DNA of 64,000 nucleotides from Gammaproteobacteria bacterium (GTDB taxonomy: Bacteria > Pseudomonadota > Gammaproteobacteria > Steroidobacterales > JABDKV01): contig JAOTXU010000010.1 in assembly GCA_029862165.1 (NCBI GenBank), forward strand, positions 44,346 to 108,345, written 5' to 3'. The position numbers and the translations under genes are program-made. This document shows positions 44,631-53,880 of the stretch, one piece after another. The notes beneath the pieces were generated by a model. The model was given only the letters and a program-made list of their open reading frames with translations. It was not told where the DNA came from and did not search any database. Each line of letters opens with the position of its first letter. Within the stretch, counting starts at the first letter, position 1.

Positions 44631-45368
44631 ATGAGTCTGGCTAACATCCGGGTCGTGTTGATAGAGACCTCACACCCCGGCAATATCGGTGCCACAGCGC
44701 GGGCGATGAAGACGATGGGTCTGGATCATCTACGGCTGGTGCAGCCCAAGTACTTTCCTCATGCCGATGCCACCGCGATGGCCTCGGGTGCAGAGGACCT
44801 GCTCAATCGGGCACAACTGTTCGAAACGCTACCCGATGCGGTCGCCGACTGTTTGGCCGTCGCCGGTGCCAGCGCGCGGCTGCGCACCCATCATTGGCCG
44901 ACTCACGATGCCCGTGACAGCGCATCACGATTATTGGCAATGGCAGACCAGGGGCCTGTGGCCGTGGTTCTTGGACGTGAGCGCACGGGGCTGCGGAATG
45001 AGGAGCTGGATCATTGCCAATGGTTACTCAACATCCCGGCCAATCCTGAATACCCGTCGCTCAACCTGGCGATGGCGGTGCAAATCGTGGCATACGAGTT
45101 ACGCATTGCGGCCGGTGGCGCCGAGTCGCTCGCATCACCACAATTGGAGCCGGCACCGGCGGCCGAACTTGAGCGCTTCTATGAGCATATCGAGCAAGTG
45201 ATGGTAGAAACAGAATTCCTCAATCCGGACAATCCCCGTCATCTAATGCGGCGTGTGCGCCTTTTATTCAACCGGGCGGTGCCCGATCAGAACGAAGTGA
45301 ACATCCTGCGGGGCTTGCTCACTTCGGTGCAGCGTCTACAATCGGCGCCGGACACTGAAGATGACTGA
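44631..45368 (+). CDS. trmJ: tRNA (cytidine/uridine-2'-O-)-methyltransferase TrmJ
   Basis: SPOUT-fold methyltransferase, 245 residues, for 2'-O-methylation at tRNA position 32. Motif 1 is VLIETSHPGNIGATARAMKTMGL, motif 2 is VAVVLGRERTGLRNEEL, and motif 3 is LNIPANPEYPSLNLAMAVQIVAYEL, the knot-forming SAM site. A C-terminal extension of about 70 residues is normal for TrmJ. The ATG at 44631 follows AAGGCGAG. It is 3 bp upstream of iscS. In pseudomonads cysE and iscR lie between these two genes, and both are absent here. Confidence 0.95.
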   Translation: MSLANIRVVLIETSHPGNIGATARAMKTMGLDHLRLVQPKYFPHADATAMASGAEDLLNRAQLFETLPDAVADCLAVAGASARLRTHHWPTHDARDSASRLLAMADQGPVAVVLGRERTGLRNEELDHCQWLLNIPANPEYPSLNLAMAVQIVAYELRIAAGGAESLASPQLEPAPAAELERFYEHIEQVMVETEFLNPDNPRHLMRRVRLLFNRAVPDQNEVNILRGLLTSVQRLQSAPDTEDD

Positions 45369-45371
45369 TAA

Positions 45372-46532
45372 ATGAAACCACCGGTTTACATGGACTACGC
45401 TGCGACCACGCCGGTCGATCCCCGTGTCGCTGAAACGATGATGCGGTTTCTGACTATGGACGGCGTCTACGCCAACCCTGCGTCAAGTTCACACGTGCTG
45501 GGACGTACCGCGCGTGGCTACGTGGAAGCTGCCCGTAATCAGGTGGCAGCATTGCTGGGGGCTACGGCGCGGGAGATTGTCTGGACCTCGGGCGCCACGG
45601 AGTCGAATAATCTCGCAATAAAAGGCGCTGCACATTTTTATGCTGACAAGGGCCGTCACATTATTACGTCTCGCACCGAACACAAGGCGGTTCTGGATAC
45701 CTGTAAACAACTCGAGAGTGAAGGCTGCGAAGTCACTTATCTGGTTCCGGTCAAAGATGGGATTGTCGATCCGCAGCAGGTGGCTGATGCCATGCGCGAC
45801 GACACGGTGTTGGTGTCTGTCATGCATGTCAATAATGAGATCGGCGTGATACAGGATGTTGCCGAGATCGGACAACTCTGTCGTTCGCGTAATGTTTTAT
45901 TCCATTGCGACGCCGCACAAAGTGCTGGCAAGGTCGAGATCGATTTGAGCCGCATGCCGGTAGATCTGATGTCAGTGTCAGGACACAAAGTGTATGGACC
46001 CAAGGGCATCGGCGCGCTTTATGTGTGTAATGAGCCCTGCGTGCATTTGCAACCTCTGATCCATGGTGGTGGGCACGAACGTGGCTTGCGTTCGGGCACG
46101 CTCGCGACACACCAGATCGCCGGCATGGGCGAGGCGTTTCGTATTGCTGGCGAGGAAATAGACGCAGAAGGCCAGCGATTACGAGCTTTGCGTGAAAAAT
46201 TGTGGAATGGCATTGCGACCGTGGGAGGCGTTCAGTGTAATGGTTGTCTGCAAACGCGGGCGCCTGGGATGCTTAATGTCTGTTTTGAGGGCGTGGAAGG
46301 GGAGAGTCTGCTGTTCGCATTGCGTCAGCTGGCCGTCTCCAGTGGCTCGGCCTGCACGTCGTCCACTAATGAAGGCTCCTATGTGCTGCGGGCACTGGGT
46401 CGACCAGATCATTTGGCGCAGAGCTCCATCCGGATGAGTCTGGGCCGATTCAGCACCGATCAGGACGTCGATGTTGCGATAGAGGTCATTCGCGAGCAAG
46501 TTACCCGTCTGCGCACTATCGCTGTATGCTGA
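45372..46532 (+). CDS. iscS: Cysteine desulfurase IscS
   Basis: Pyridoxal-phosphate enzyme, 386 residues, that supplies sulfur for Fe-S clusters and tRNA thiolation. It shows [47 protein letters not shown], the [14 protein letters not shown] aspartate, the PLP lysine in [29 protein letters not shown], and the persulfide loop with the catalytic cysteine in [21 protein letters not shown]. This longer active-site loop places it in group I (IscS/NifS). All catalytic residues are present, unlike the scaffold gene that follows. It is directly behind trmJ and has no iscR in front. Confidence 0.97.
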   Translation: MKPPVYMDYAATTPVDPRVAETMMRFLTMDGVYANPASSSHVLGRTARGYVEAARNQVAALLGATAREIVWTSGATESNNLAIKGAAHFYADKGRHIITSRTEHKAVLDTCKQLESEGCEVTYLVPVKDGIVDPQQVADAMRDDTVLVSVMHVNNEIGVIQDVAEIGQLCRSRNVLFHCDAAQSAGKVEIDLSRMPVDLMSVSGHKVYGPKGIGALYVCNEPCVHLQPLIHGGGHERGLRSGTLATHQIAGMGEAFRIAGEEIDAEGQRLRALREKLWNGIATVGGVQCNGCLQTRAPGMLNVCFEGVEGESLLFALRQLAVSSGSACTSSTNEGSYVLRALGRPDHLAQSSIRMSLGRFSTDQDVDVAIEVIREQVTRLRTIAVC

Positions 46533-46595
46533 TTCGGTAGGAATTAACGCGCTGGCAAAGGGTCATAGTCTTAGATGGGTATTGAAGAGCGACAG

Positions 46596-46958
46596 ATGAA
46601 CTACAGCAATATTGTAATTGATCATTTCGAAAAGCCACGCAACGTAATCGAGGGTTGTGACGAATCTGCTTTGAGTGGCCGGGCCGGTAGCAAGTCGGCA
46701 GGCATGCTGGTCGAGTTTTGTCTCGATGTCAGTGACGGCGTGATTGAGCACGCCGGTTTCAGGGCTTGGGGTTGTCCCCATACCATTGCAGTGGCTTCCT
46801 GGCTCACCGAAGAAATTACCGGTAAGGGCATAAATGAAGTGCAGTCACTGGATCTCGATATGATTGCCAGCCAACTTGAGTTACCAGCAGAAAAGTGGAA
46901 TTGCGTACTTATGGCCGAAGATGCTTTGCGCGACGCCACCAAAGGGACATCGCATTGA
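46596..46958 (+). CDS. Divergent IscU-like Fe-S scaffold protein
   Basis: 120 residues with the IscU fold signature (YSNIVIDHFEKPRNV, GFRAWGCPHTIAVASWLTE, LAEDAL-like MAEDALRDA). Compared with the E. coli sequence as I recall it, the first ligand cysteine (GAPACGD) is replaced: the segment reads GSKSAGM, so both Cys37 and Asp39 equivalents are gone. Cys63 is kept (C60 here). His105 is Asn, with Cys106 kept (C103). The HscA-binding LPPVK reads LPAEK. The ATG at 46596 matches the family N-terminus. An ATG seven codons earlier lacks a ribosome site. It may be a reduced scaffold or carrier. The neighbours iscS and iscA are intact and hscBA-fdx are missing. Confidence 0.85.
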   Translation: MNYSNIVIDHFEKPRNVIEGCDESALSGRAGSKSAGMLVEFCLDVSDGVIEHAGFRAWGCPHTIAVASWLTEEITGKGINEVQSLDLDMIASQLELPAEKWNCVLMAEDALRDATKGTSH

Positions 46959-47275
46959 TCAATCTCACACAAGCGGCGGCCGATCGGGTAATCAACTACA
47001 TGACGCGACGTGGGCACGGTCTGGGTCTGCGTTTGAGTGTCAGAAAAACCGGCTGCTCAGGTTACGCCTATGTCATCGACTACGCCGACGAAGTCGGTGC
47101 GGATGATGTGCGTTTTGACAGCCTCGGTGTAACTATATTTGTCGATCCGGACAGTCTGCCGATGATCGACGGCACCGAAGTCGATTTCATCAAGGACGGT
47201 CTCAACGAGGCCTTTCGGTTCCGCAATCCCAATATCAGCGGCGAGTGCGGTTGTGGCGAGAGCTTTAGCGTCTAG
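46955..47275 (+). CDS. iscA: Iron-sulfur cluster assembly protein IscA
   Basis: A-type Fe-S carrier, 106 residues. The three conserved cysteines are present: one in RKTGCSGYAYVIDYAD and two in SGECGCGESF at the C-terminus. DPDSLPMIDGTEVDF and NPNISGEC blocks are standard. It begins with TTG overlapping the iscU stop (TTGA). The open frame upstream lies within iscU and is rejected. It is likely to deliver clusters from whatever scaffold operates here, including SUF if present elsewhere. The 232 bp after it lead to ndk and hold the promoter noted separately. Confidence 0.93.
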   Translation: MINLTQAAADRVINYMTRRGHGLGLRLSVRKTGCSGYAYVIDYADEVGADDVRFDSLGVTIFVDPDSLPMIDGTEVDFIKDGLNEAFRFRNPNISGECGCGESFSV

Positions 47276-47361
47276 TGTATCCCGCCAGGCAGGGGCAACG
47301 CGCTCAGGGGCAAAAGGGCCGGCCTGGCCGTTGAGGTATTGGCGGGCAGAACACCAGCCAA

Positions 47362-47390
47362 TTGCGTAGGTCTGCGGCCCAGAGTACACT
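47362..47390 (+). promoter_or_regulatory. Sigma-70 promoter upstream of ndk
   Basis: TTGCGT, a 17-bp spacer and TACACT make a good sigma-70 promoter about 118 bp before the ndk start. The leader that follows contains a GCCGG/CCGGC stem (about 47402-47421) without a T-run. This separates ndk-rlmN-pilF and the genes that follow from the isc unit. Confidence 0.6.
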
Positions 47391-47507
47391 TTGTCGGTTG
47401 TGCCGGCAGAAAAACCCGGCCAGAATCCGAGAGTTAGCCCGGTTTTTTGGCAGATCCATCAAGCGCGCCGGGTCGTCGGCCAAGTCTGAAGAATCATTGG
47501 AGTCAGC

Positions 47508-47942
47508 ATGTCTGTCGAGCGTACGCTATCGATTATCAAACCTGATGGTGTAGAAAAGAATCTTATCGGCGAGATTTATCGTCGTTTTGAAGCCGTGGGT
47601 CTGCAAATCATTGCAGCACGCATGATGCATCTGAGTCGTCAACAAGCGGAGGGTTTTTATGCTGTGCACAGTGAGCGGCCTTTTTTTGGTGATCTGGTCC
47701 AATACATGACATCCGGCCCGGTGATTGTGCAAGCGTTGGAAGGGCCCGAGGCGATAGCACGCAACCGTGAAATCATGGGTGCGACGAATCCAGCCGACGC
47801 TGATCCCGGCACGATACGTGCTGACTTCGCCGCTTCCATAGAAGAGAATGTCGTGCATGGTTCCGATGGGCCGGATACGGCTGCTCAGGAGATTGAGTTT
47901 TTCTTTTCTGATGGAGGTCTGTGTCCGCGTACGCGTGGATAA
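47508..47942 (+). CDS. ndk: Nucleoside diphosphate kinase
   Basis: 144 residues. It balances nucleoside triphosphate pools by a phosphohistidine ping-pong mechanism. It opens [20 protein letters not shown], continues with [36 protein letters not shown] and the active histidine in [13 protein letters not shown]. The length equals the usual bacterial form. The ATG is preceded by GGAG. It lies 9 bp before rlmN, the standard gammaproteobacterial order. Confidence 0.98.
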   Translation: MSVERTLSIIKPDGVEKNLIGEIYRRFEAVGLQIIAARMMHLSRQQAEGFYAVHSERPFFGDLVQYMTSGPVIVQALEGPEAIARNREIMGATNPADADPGTIRADFAASIEENVVHGSDGPDTAAQEIEFFFSDGGLCPRTRG

Positions 47943-47951
47943 GCTGAAGCG

Positions 47952-49046
47952 ATGACGGTACCCGGCTCAGTTCACGTGCTTGGCATGACCCGGGGGCAGC
48001 TCGAGGGATGGATTGCTGCTCGGGGTGCGAAACCTTTTCATGCCCGTCAGATGATGAAATGGATTTATCGTCGCGGCGTGGATGAATTCGACGCGATGAC
48101 CGACTTGTCGAAAGATCTGCGCACCGACCTGAATCAGAGTGCCAGCATCGCCCTGCCGCAGGTGCTGAAAGAAAGTATCAGTACCGATGGGACCCGCAAA
48201 TGGTTACTCGCCGTTGAGGGCGGACAGGCGATCGAAACAGTCTTTATCCCCGAAACCGATCGCGGCACCTTGTGCGTGTCGAGCCAGGTAGGTTGCGTAC
48301 TGGACTGCTCCTTCTGTGCAACAGGGGCGCAAGGCTACAACCGCAATCTCAGTACCGCAGAGATTATTGGACAGCTACTGCTGGCACAGCGAGCGCTCGG
48401 CAGCACGGAAAGCGAACGACCGGTGAGCAATGTCGTGTTTATGGGGATGGGTGAGCCACTGGCAAATTATCGTGCTGTCGTGCCTGCGATGCAGCTAATG
48501 TTGGATAGCTACGGATTCGAACTGTCGCGACGCAGGATTACGCTCAGCACTTCCGGACTAGTTCCGCAGATACGTCGCCTGAAGAATGACTGCAATGTCG
48601 CGTTGGCGGTGTCTTTGCATGCGCCGGACGACGAATTACGCGATCAGCTGGTGCCTATCAATCGCCGTCATCCGATTGCCGATTTGCTGGAAGCCTGCTG
48701 GGACTATGCGGATTCAAACGGTCGCTACGTGACCTTTGAGTATGTCATGCTTGAAGGCGTCAACGACTCGCCCGCACTCGCCAGAGGGCTGGCAAAATTG
48801 TTGCGTGGTCGCCCGGCAAAAGTGAACCTGATCCCCTTTAATCCGTATCCGGGTGGGCGCTACAAACGCTCCAGCAGCGCCACGATCTATGAATTCCAAA
48901 GTATTCTGCACCGGCAGGGTTTGCGTACAATGACACGGCGTCCACGTGGTGACGATATCGCGGCGGCTTGTGGCCAACTTGCAGGCCAGGTCGACAATCT
49001 TGTTACTTCACCACTACATGCAAAGAGCGCCGGGGGGCGGTCATGA
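47952..49046 (+). CDS. rlmN: Dual-specificity 23S rRNA/tRNA adenine-C2 methyltransferase RlmN
   Basis: Radical-SAM methyltransferase, 364 residues, modifying A2503 of 23S rRNA and A37 of some tRNAs. The radical-SAM cluster motif is GCVLDCSFCATGAQGYNRNL (Cys-x3-Cys-x2-Cys). Others are NVVFMGMGEPLANY, ITLSTSGLVPQI, AVSLHAPDDELRDQLVPINRR, VNLIPFNPYPG and the C-terminal MTRRPRGDDIAAACGQLAG. The two catalytic cysteines are the one in the C-terminal AACGQL and one in the fold. It overlaps pilF by ATGA, so translation is coupled. Confidence 0.97.
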   Translation: MTVPGSVHVLGMTRGQLEGWIAARGAKPFHARQMMKWIYRRGVDEFDAMTDLSKDLRTDLNQSASIALPQVLKESISTDGTRKWLLAVEGGQAIETVFIPETDRGTLCVSSQVGCVLDCSFCATGAQGYNRNLSTAEIIGQLLLAQRALGSTESERPVSNVVFMGMGEPLANYRAVVPAMQLMLDSYGFELSRRRITLSTSGLVPQIRRLKNDCNVALAVSLHAPDDELRDQLVPINRRHPIADLLEACWDYADSNGRYVTFEYVMLEGVNDSPALARGLAKLLRGRPAKVNLIPFNPYPGGRYKRSSSATIYEFQSILHRQGLRTMTRRPRGDDIAAACGQLAGQVDNLVTSPLHAKSAGGRS

Positions 49047-49807
49047 GAATTGTAATTTGTCTGTTGGCAGCAATGCTGATCAGTGCATGTGTAACGACTG
49101 GCGATGCTCCGCTAAGAGAGGCATCGCCTGAGGAAGCCGCGCGCACAAACTTGCGCCTAGGTTCAGAGTATCTGCAGCGTGGGCAACGGGAACGGGCGTT
49201 GGAAAAACTTAATCGCGCGATCGAGCAAGACCCGCATCTCGCACCCGCGCATGCCTACCTGGGATTGGTGTACGAGCAGCTCGGCAAACCCAGTCAGGCG
49301 GAAACGCACTACAAGACAGCGTTGCGTATCGATGATGATGATGCAAACGTGCGCAACATGTACGCTGTCTATCTGTGTCGTAACGAGCGCATTAAAGAAG
49401 CTGTCAAACATTTTCTTGCGGCCGCGACAGTGCCAACGTACACAACTTCAGAGACTGCCTACACCAATGCTGGCCTCTGCGTGTTAAAACGCTCGGACTA
49501 CGAAGAAGCAGAGACCTATTTCCGTCAGGCTTTACAGATTAACCCGCGTTATTCAGATGCGTTGTGGCAGATGGCCAAACTGACAAATCTGGATGACCGC
49601 AATTTTCAGGCACGGGCTTTCCTGCAGCGCCTAGCAAACGTATCGGAAATGACGGCCCAGGCCTTGTGGCTTGGCGTCCAGGTTGAGCGTAGCCTGGGTG
49701 ATAACCGTGCTGCCGACAACTACGCAGTCCAGCTGCGTTTGAAATACCCCGAATCGGTCGAATCCCGGTTGCTGGCCGAGTCAATACAAAATGACGGATC
49801 ATCCTGA
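49043..49807 (+). CDS. pilF: Type IV pilus biogenesis lipoprotein PilF (PilW)
   Basis: 254-residue TPR lipoprotein that helps the PilQ secretin reach and multimerise in the outer membrane. The lipobox is LISAC after a short hydrophobic signal. At least five TPR-like helices follow: ARTNLRLGSEYLQRGQ, LAPAHAYLGLVYEQLGKPSQAE, ANVRNMYAVYLCRNERIKEA, ETAYTNAGLCVLKRSDYEEAE, SDALWQMAKLTNLDDR. The ATG at 49043 overlaps the rlmN stop. The longer frame has no signal and is rejected. It implies type IV pili elsewhere in the genome. It overlaps the start of the RodZ gene by 17 bases. Confidence 0.93.
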   Translation: MRIVICLLAAMLISACVTTGDAPLREASPEEAARTNLRLGSEYLQRGQRERALEKLNRAIEQDPHLAPAHAYLGLVYEQLGKPSQAETHYKTALRIDDDDANVRNMYAVYLCRNERIKEAVKHFLAAATVPTYTTSETAYTNAGLCVLKRSDYEEAETYFRQALQINPRYSDALWQMAKLTNLDDRNFQARAFLQRLANVSEMTAQALWLGVQVERSLGDNRAADNYAVQLRLKYPESVESRLLAESIQNDGSS

Positions 49808-50702
49808 AAAAGACGCAGGCCCCGAAATGGAGGGCCCTGGCGTGCAACTACGACGCGCTCGCGAAGCACGTGGTTTGCTGTTGCACGATATTGCGCAGGA
49901 ACTGCACCTTGATGAATGGATGTTGAAGGCACTGGAAGAAGACGATTTCCCCGCACTGGGCGCCCCCGTATTTGCTAAGGGCCACATGCGCAAGTACGGC
50001 AGTATGTTGGGGCTCGATACCGATGACCTGATGATTGCGTACTACCGCAAACGTGGTCGTGATGATTCTCCACCACCGATCACCAGGATGCAGCGGGCCG
50101 AGCGGCGTAAACCACGAGTATCATGGCAGGAACTACGTTGGGTGCTGGCAGTATTGGTCGCGGCCATTGTCTTGTGGCTGTTATGGGGGCTTATTTCCCG
50201 TAGTGGCCCACCTGACTCCGCTGCACTACCCGAAGAGCCAACTGTATCACCAGGTAGTTCGCCACCTGTGACGATTACGAGCGTCTCCGAAGATTTGGCG
50301 GACTCCGGCGAACCCGACGATGCGGCTGATATTTCCGACACAATCCCGGCCGCCATCGTGCCGGCCGCCGAGCGGGCAGCTATAGAAGCGGCGAACGAGC
50401 CGCAACTTGCTGTGGCAAGCGTGGCCGAAGCTGAAGTCCAGGCCGTACGCGAGGTGGAACTGCGTATTTCGGTGTCCGACGATTCTTGGGTGGAAGTGAC
50501 CGACAGCAATGGAACACGACTCATTTACGACATGATGATAGCCGGACGTAGCCGGACGGTCTCGGGTCAACCGCCGGTTGAAGTTTTCCTGGGCCTTAGT
50601 CGTTCGGTCAGACTCGATGTTGACGGACAGTTCTACCCGGTTCCGCGCCGGGCGGTGCGTGGTAATACCGCACGCTTCGTGATCGATCCCGAAACCAATT
50701 GA
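49791..50702 (+). CDS. rodZ: RodZ-like helix-turn-helix membrane protein
   Basis: 303 residues. The cytoplasmic HTH domain (about 16-85: VQLRRAREARGLLLHDIAQEL... GAPVFAKGHMRKYGSML) is the one that binds MreB in E. coli. A basic segment is followed by one membrane helix (about 116-135: LRWVLAVLVAAIVLWLLWGL), an acidic, Pro/Ser-rich linker and a C-terminal DUF4115 beta domain (ELRISVSDDSWVEVTDSNG). It links the cell-shape cytoskeleton to the periplasm. In pseudomonads ispG lies between rodZ and hisS. Here only 13 bp separate them. Confidence 0.92.
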   Translation: MTDHPEKDAGPEMEGPGVQLRRAREARGLLLHDIAQELHLDEWMLKALEEDDFPALGAPVFAKGHMRKYGSMLGLDTDDLMIAYYRKRGRDDSPPPITRMQRAERRKPRVSWQELRWVLAVLVAAIVLWLLWGLISRSGPPDSAALPEEPTVSPGSSPPVTITSVSEDLADSGEPDDAADISDTIPAAIVPAAERAAIEAANEPQLAVASVAEAEVQAVREVELRISVSDDSWVEVTDSNGTRLIYDMMIAGRSRTVSGQPPVEVFLGLSRSVRLDVDGQFYPVPRRAVRGNTARFVIDPETN

Positions 50703-50715
50703 TGGTCCCGCACAG

Positions 50716-51987
50716 GTGAGCGATTCCATACAAGCTGTCCGTGGCATGAACGATGTGTTCGGTGACGCGGCTCCATATTGGGATCGTCTTGAGTCTGCCG
50801 CGCAATCTTTATTGCGCGGCTATGGTTATCACGAGATACGGCTTCCCCTGTTGGAACGTACGGAGCTATTCAAGCGTTCTATCGGTGTGGAGACCGACGT
50901 GGTGCAAAAGGAAATGTACACGTTTGATAGCCGTGGCAACACCAGTCTGACACTGCGTCCTGAGGCGACGGCCAGTTGTGTACGGGCTTGCATTACACAC
51001 GGCTTGCTCCACAACCAACGCCAGCGTCTGTGGTACCGCGGACCAATGTTTCGTTACGAACGTCCGCAAAAGGGCCGCTATCGACAGTTTCACCAGATCG
51101 GTGCGGAGGCATTCGGTTTCGTCGGGCCCGATGTCGATGCCGAACTCATATTCCTGTCGGCGCGTCTGTGGCGCGTGCTGGGGCTGGAAAACCTATCACT
51201 GCAAATCAATTCGCTGGGTACGCCGGAATCCAGGTTGGTTTACCGAGAACGGCTGGTCGACTATTTGAATGCCCAAAAAAAATTGCTCGACGAGGATAGT
51301 CGCAAGCGTCTGCAGGTCAATCCGATGCGTATTCTCGATAGCAAAAACCCCGACATGCAGGAAGTAATAAGCGGTGCGCCACGCATTACCGATTATCTGG
51401 ACGAAGAATCAGCCAACCATTTTGGGACGCTAAAAACTCTGCTTACCGACGCCGATGTCGCTTACACGGTAAATCCAAAGCTGGTGCGTGGCCTCGATTA
51501 CTATACGCGCACCGTGTTTGAGTGGGAGACCGATCAACTTGGCGCACAGGGGGCGGTTTGCTCTGGTGGGCGATATGACGGATTGGTCGAGCAACTGGGT
51601 GGCAAGCCTACGCCGGCCATCGGTTGGGCCCTGGGAATCGAACGGCTGGTCGAATTGATGCAAATGGCCGACAGCGCCATCGATACCGGCGCACCCGATG
51701 TTTATTTCGTCATGGTCGGCGATGCCGCCATGCAGGTAGGACTCAGTCTGAGCGAGCAACTGCGCGACCGCCTGCCTGACCTGCGTCTCTGGAATCACTG
51801 TGGTGGCGGCAGCTTCAAGTCACAGTTGCGAGCCGCGGATCGTAGCGGGGCGCGTCTGGCCCTGATTCTCGGCGATTCCGAGGTCGAGCGGAGCGTGGTG
51901 GCAATCAAGCCGCTGCGGAGCGATGACGCTCAAGCCAGCTGTTCGTGGGGCGAGCTGGGTGAGCGTGTCGCGGCTTTTTTGACCTGA
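50716..51987 (+). CDS. hisS: Histidyl-tRNA synthetase
   Basis: Class II aminoacyl-tRNA synthetase, 423 residues. Motif 1 region IRLPLLERTELFKRSIGVETDVVQKEMYTF, motif 2 TLRPEATASCVRA and GPMFRYERPQKGRYRQFHQIGAE, the HisA motif LVRGLDYYTRTVFEWE, motif 3 PAIGWALGIERLVELM, and a C-terminal anticodon-binding domain (about 325-423). It starts with GTG because the family begins with an IQAVRGMND-like sequence immediately. The next ATG would remove this. The ribosome site is weak. Housekeeping gene in its usual place before yfgM. Confidence 0.98.
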   Translation: MSDSIQAVRGMNDVFGDAAPYWDRLESAAQSLLRGYGYHEIRLPLLERTELFKRSIGVETDVVQKEMYTFDSRGNTSLTLRPEATASCVRACITHGLLHNQRQRLWYRGPMFRYERPQKGRYRQFHQIGAEAFGFVGPDVDAELIFLSARLWRVLGLENLSLQINSLGTPESRLVYRERLVDYLNAQKKLLDEDSRKRLQVNPMRILDSKNPDMQEVISGAPRITDYLDEESANHFGTLKTLLTDADVAYTVNPKLVRGLDYYTRTVFEWETDQLGAQGAVCSGGRYDGLVEQLGGKPTPAIGWALGIERLVELMQMADSAIDTGAPDVYFVMVGDAAMQVGLSLSEQLRDRLPDLRLWNHCGGGSFKSQLRAADRSGARLALILGDSEVERSVVAIKPLRSDDAQASCSWGELGERVAAFLT

Positions 51988-52037
51988 TATGATGTCGCGC
52001 TCGCTGGCACCGGTCGGCGATCCGAGGTGAATCAGAA

Positions 52038-52706
52038 GTGGACGAGTTTCAAAGCGAAAAAGAGCAGATCGACGAGATCAAGCAATGGTGGAAAGCTAAC
52101 GGCAGCTTCATCATTACCGGCTTGGTCCTCGGTGTTGGTGTACTGAGTGGCTGGAAATATTGGAATCACTTTCACGACCAGCGGGCCGCAGCGGCATCGG
52201 CACAGTATGAGGAGCTTGCTCAAGCAATTGCCACAAACGATCGCGTTGCTGCCACCGACATCCTGGGCAATTTGGAAGGTGATTTTGCGGCGACGCCTTA
52301 TGCCAGTCAGGCAGCACTCGCCATGGCGAAACTATATGTTCAATCCGATGAACCGGTAATGGCGGCGGAGCAGCTACGCAACGTCGTTGACACTGCCAAA
52401 GACGACCATCTGAGATTGGTAGCGCGTTTGCGGCTTGCGCGGGTGCTGTTGTCCCAGGAACGTGCCGACGAGGCGCTCGAAACATTGGTCGTGGCGGATC
52501 CCGGTAGTTTTGCTGCGCGATTTCACGAAGTACGCGGTGACGTTTTTGCCGCCTTGGATCGCAATGCTGAAGCACGCGTCGAATATCAAAGCGCATTGGA
52601 CAAGTTTGAACCCGGGCTATTCGATCGCCAACTGGTTGAAATGAAGCTCAACAATCTCGCCGGCACCAGCAGCGACGTTGCACCCGTTACAGAACCCGAC
52701 GCATGA
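52038..52706 (+). CDS. yfgM: YfgM-family tetratricopeptide inner-membrane protein
   Basis: 222 residues. A charged cytoplasmic N-terminus (EKEQIDEIKQWWKANGS) is followed by one membrane helix (FIITGLVLGVGVLSGWKYW, about 21-40) and a periplasmic TPR-like domain (tetratricopeptide_21 type). YfgM in E. coli joins the SecYEG-PpiD complex and aids export of envelope proteins. It starts with GTG behind GAGGTG at 10 bp. It overlaps bamB by ATGA, the conserved pair that prepares and inserts outer-membrane proteins. Confidence 0.93.
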   Translation: MDEFQSEKEQIDEIKQWWKANGSFIITGLVLGVGVLSGWKYWNHFHDQRAAAASAQYEELAQAIATNDRVAATDILGNLEGDFAATPYASQAALAMAKLYVQSDEPVMAAEQLRNVVDTAKDDHLRLVARLRLARVLLSQERADEALETLVVADPGSFAARFHEVRGDVFAALDRNAEARVEYQSALDKFEPGLFDRQLVEMKLNNLAGTSSDVAPVTEPDA

Positions 52707-53869
52707 ACCGGAAACTGATCCTGTTGGTGCTGTTGTCGGCGGTGACCTTGCAGGCCTGTCTCGGCGGCTTGAAAAAAAAAGACCCCGAGGAAGAGCCTGC
52801 CGAACTGACGAAGCTTGAAGACGGCGTAACGATCAAGAGCGCGTGGTCAACCAAACTCGGTGGCGGCGCGGAGCATCTGAGTCTGGGACTGAAACCCGCA
52901 TCGGATGGCAACCGCATATTTGCTGCCTCCCACTCCGGTGTTGTGTCGGGTCTGGATCTGGTCACCGGCAAACGTGACTGGAGTCATGACACGGATTTGG
53001 CTCTGACCGCTGGACCCGGTTACGGGGACGGTTTAATCATCGTCGGCTCGGCGGACGGAGACGTTGTAGCGATCGACGCCGTGACCGGCGAGCGACGCTG
53101 GTCGCAGGTAGTCAGTGGAGAACTACTGGCCGTTCCCGTGATTTATTCGGGCGTCGTTATCGTACGGGCGGTCAACGGCAAGATCTTCGCACTGGAAGCG
53201 CGTAATGGTGCGCTGCGCTGGACAGTGGAGCAATCTGTGCCACGACTTAGCTTGCGCGGCAATGGTCAGCCAGCCGCCGCGCGCGATCGCGTAATCGTCG
53301 GTTTTGACAACGGGCGCGTCGTCGCTCTGAGTCTGCGTGATGGCGCCGATCTGTGGCAGGCGCCCCTTGCATCAGGCCGTGGGCGTACTGAACTTGATCG
53401 CATGACGGACATAGACAGCAATGTAGTAATAGTCGGCGAAGAAGTCTATGTGGCCGGCTTTCAAAGTCGTGCAGCACTGCTGATGCTGGGCGACGGGCAG
53501 GCCGCCTGGGCTGAACAGCTGTCCAGTGCCGGTGGTCTGGCAGCCGACTGGACTGCACTTTATGCCACCAGTGGCGATGGCCACGTCTATGCGCTGGAGC
53601 GGGCCAGCGGTAAGCGTCTGTGGGAACAGAGTGGTTTGTTGCGTCGTGGCCTGACCGGGCCGACACCATTCGGTGAAGCTGTAGTGGTGGGCGATTTCGA
53701 AGGCTTTTTACATTGGCTATCGGCCAGGGATGGATCGATAATTGGGCGCGCCCGCGCCGGCAGCGCCCGTATCGCAGCACAACCTCTAGCGGTGGGCGAG
53801 CGACTGATTGTGCAGGACGAGGCCGGCATACTGCACGCATTTACCATGCCGCAATCGAGCGCACCCTAG
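52703..53869 (+). CDS. bamB: Outer-membrane assembly lipoprotein BamB
   Basis: 388 residues. Lipobox LQAC at the end of a signal peptide is followed by a beta-propeller of PQQ-like repeats ([66 protein letters not shown]). Each blade carries the expected tryptophan or its equivalent. As part of the BAM complex it helps BamA insert beta-barrel proteins at the periplasmic face of the outer membrane. The ATG overlaps yfgM. It is followed 11 bp later by der, the standard order. Confidence 0.95.
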   Translation: MNRKLILLVLLSAVTLQACLGGLKKKDPEEEPAELTKLEDGVTIKSAWSTKLGGGAEHLSLGLKPASDGNRIFAASHSGVVSGLDLVTGKRDWSHDTDLALTAGPGYGDGLIIVGSADGDVVAIDAVTGERRWSQVVSGELLAVPVIYSGVVIVRAVNGKIFALEARNGALRWTVEQSVPRLSLRGNGQPAAARDRVIVGFDNGRVVALSLRDGADLWQAPLASGRGRTELDRMTDIDSNVVIVGEEVYVAGFQSRAALLMLGDGQAAWAEQLSSAGGLAADWTALYATSGDGHVYALERASGKRLWEQSGLLRRGLTGPTPFGEAVVVGDFEGFLHWLSARDGSIIGRARAGSARIAAQPLAVGERLIVQDEAGILHAFTMPQSSAP

Positions 53870-53880
53870 GGGATCGTGTC

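Noticed and set aside
44552..44695. 48-residue N-terminal extension of SuhB
   Set aside because: It overlaps trmJ and contains the likely promoter. The family N-terminus begins at the TTG.
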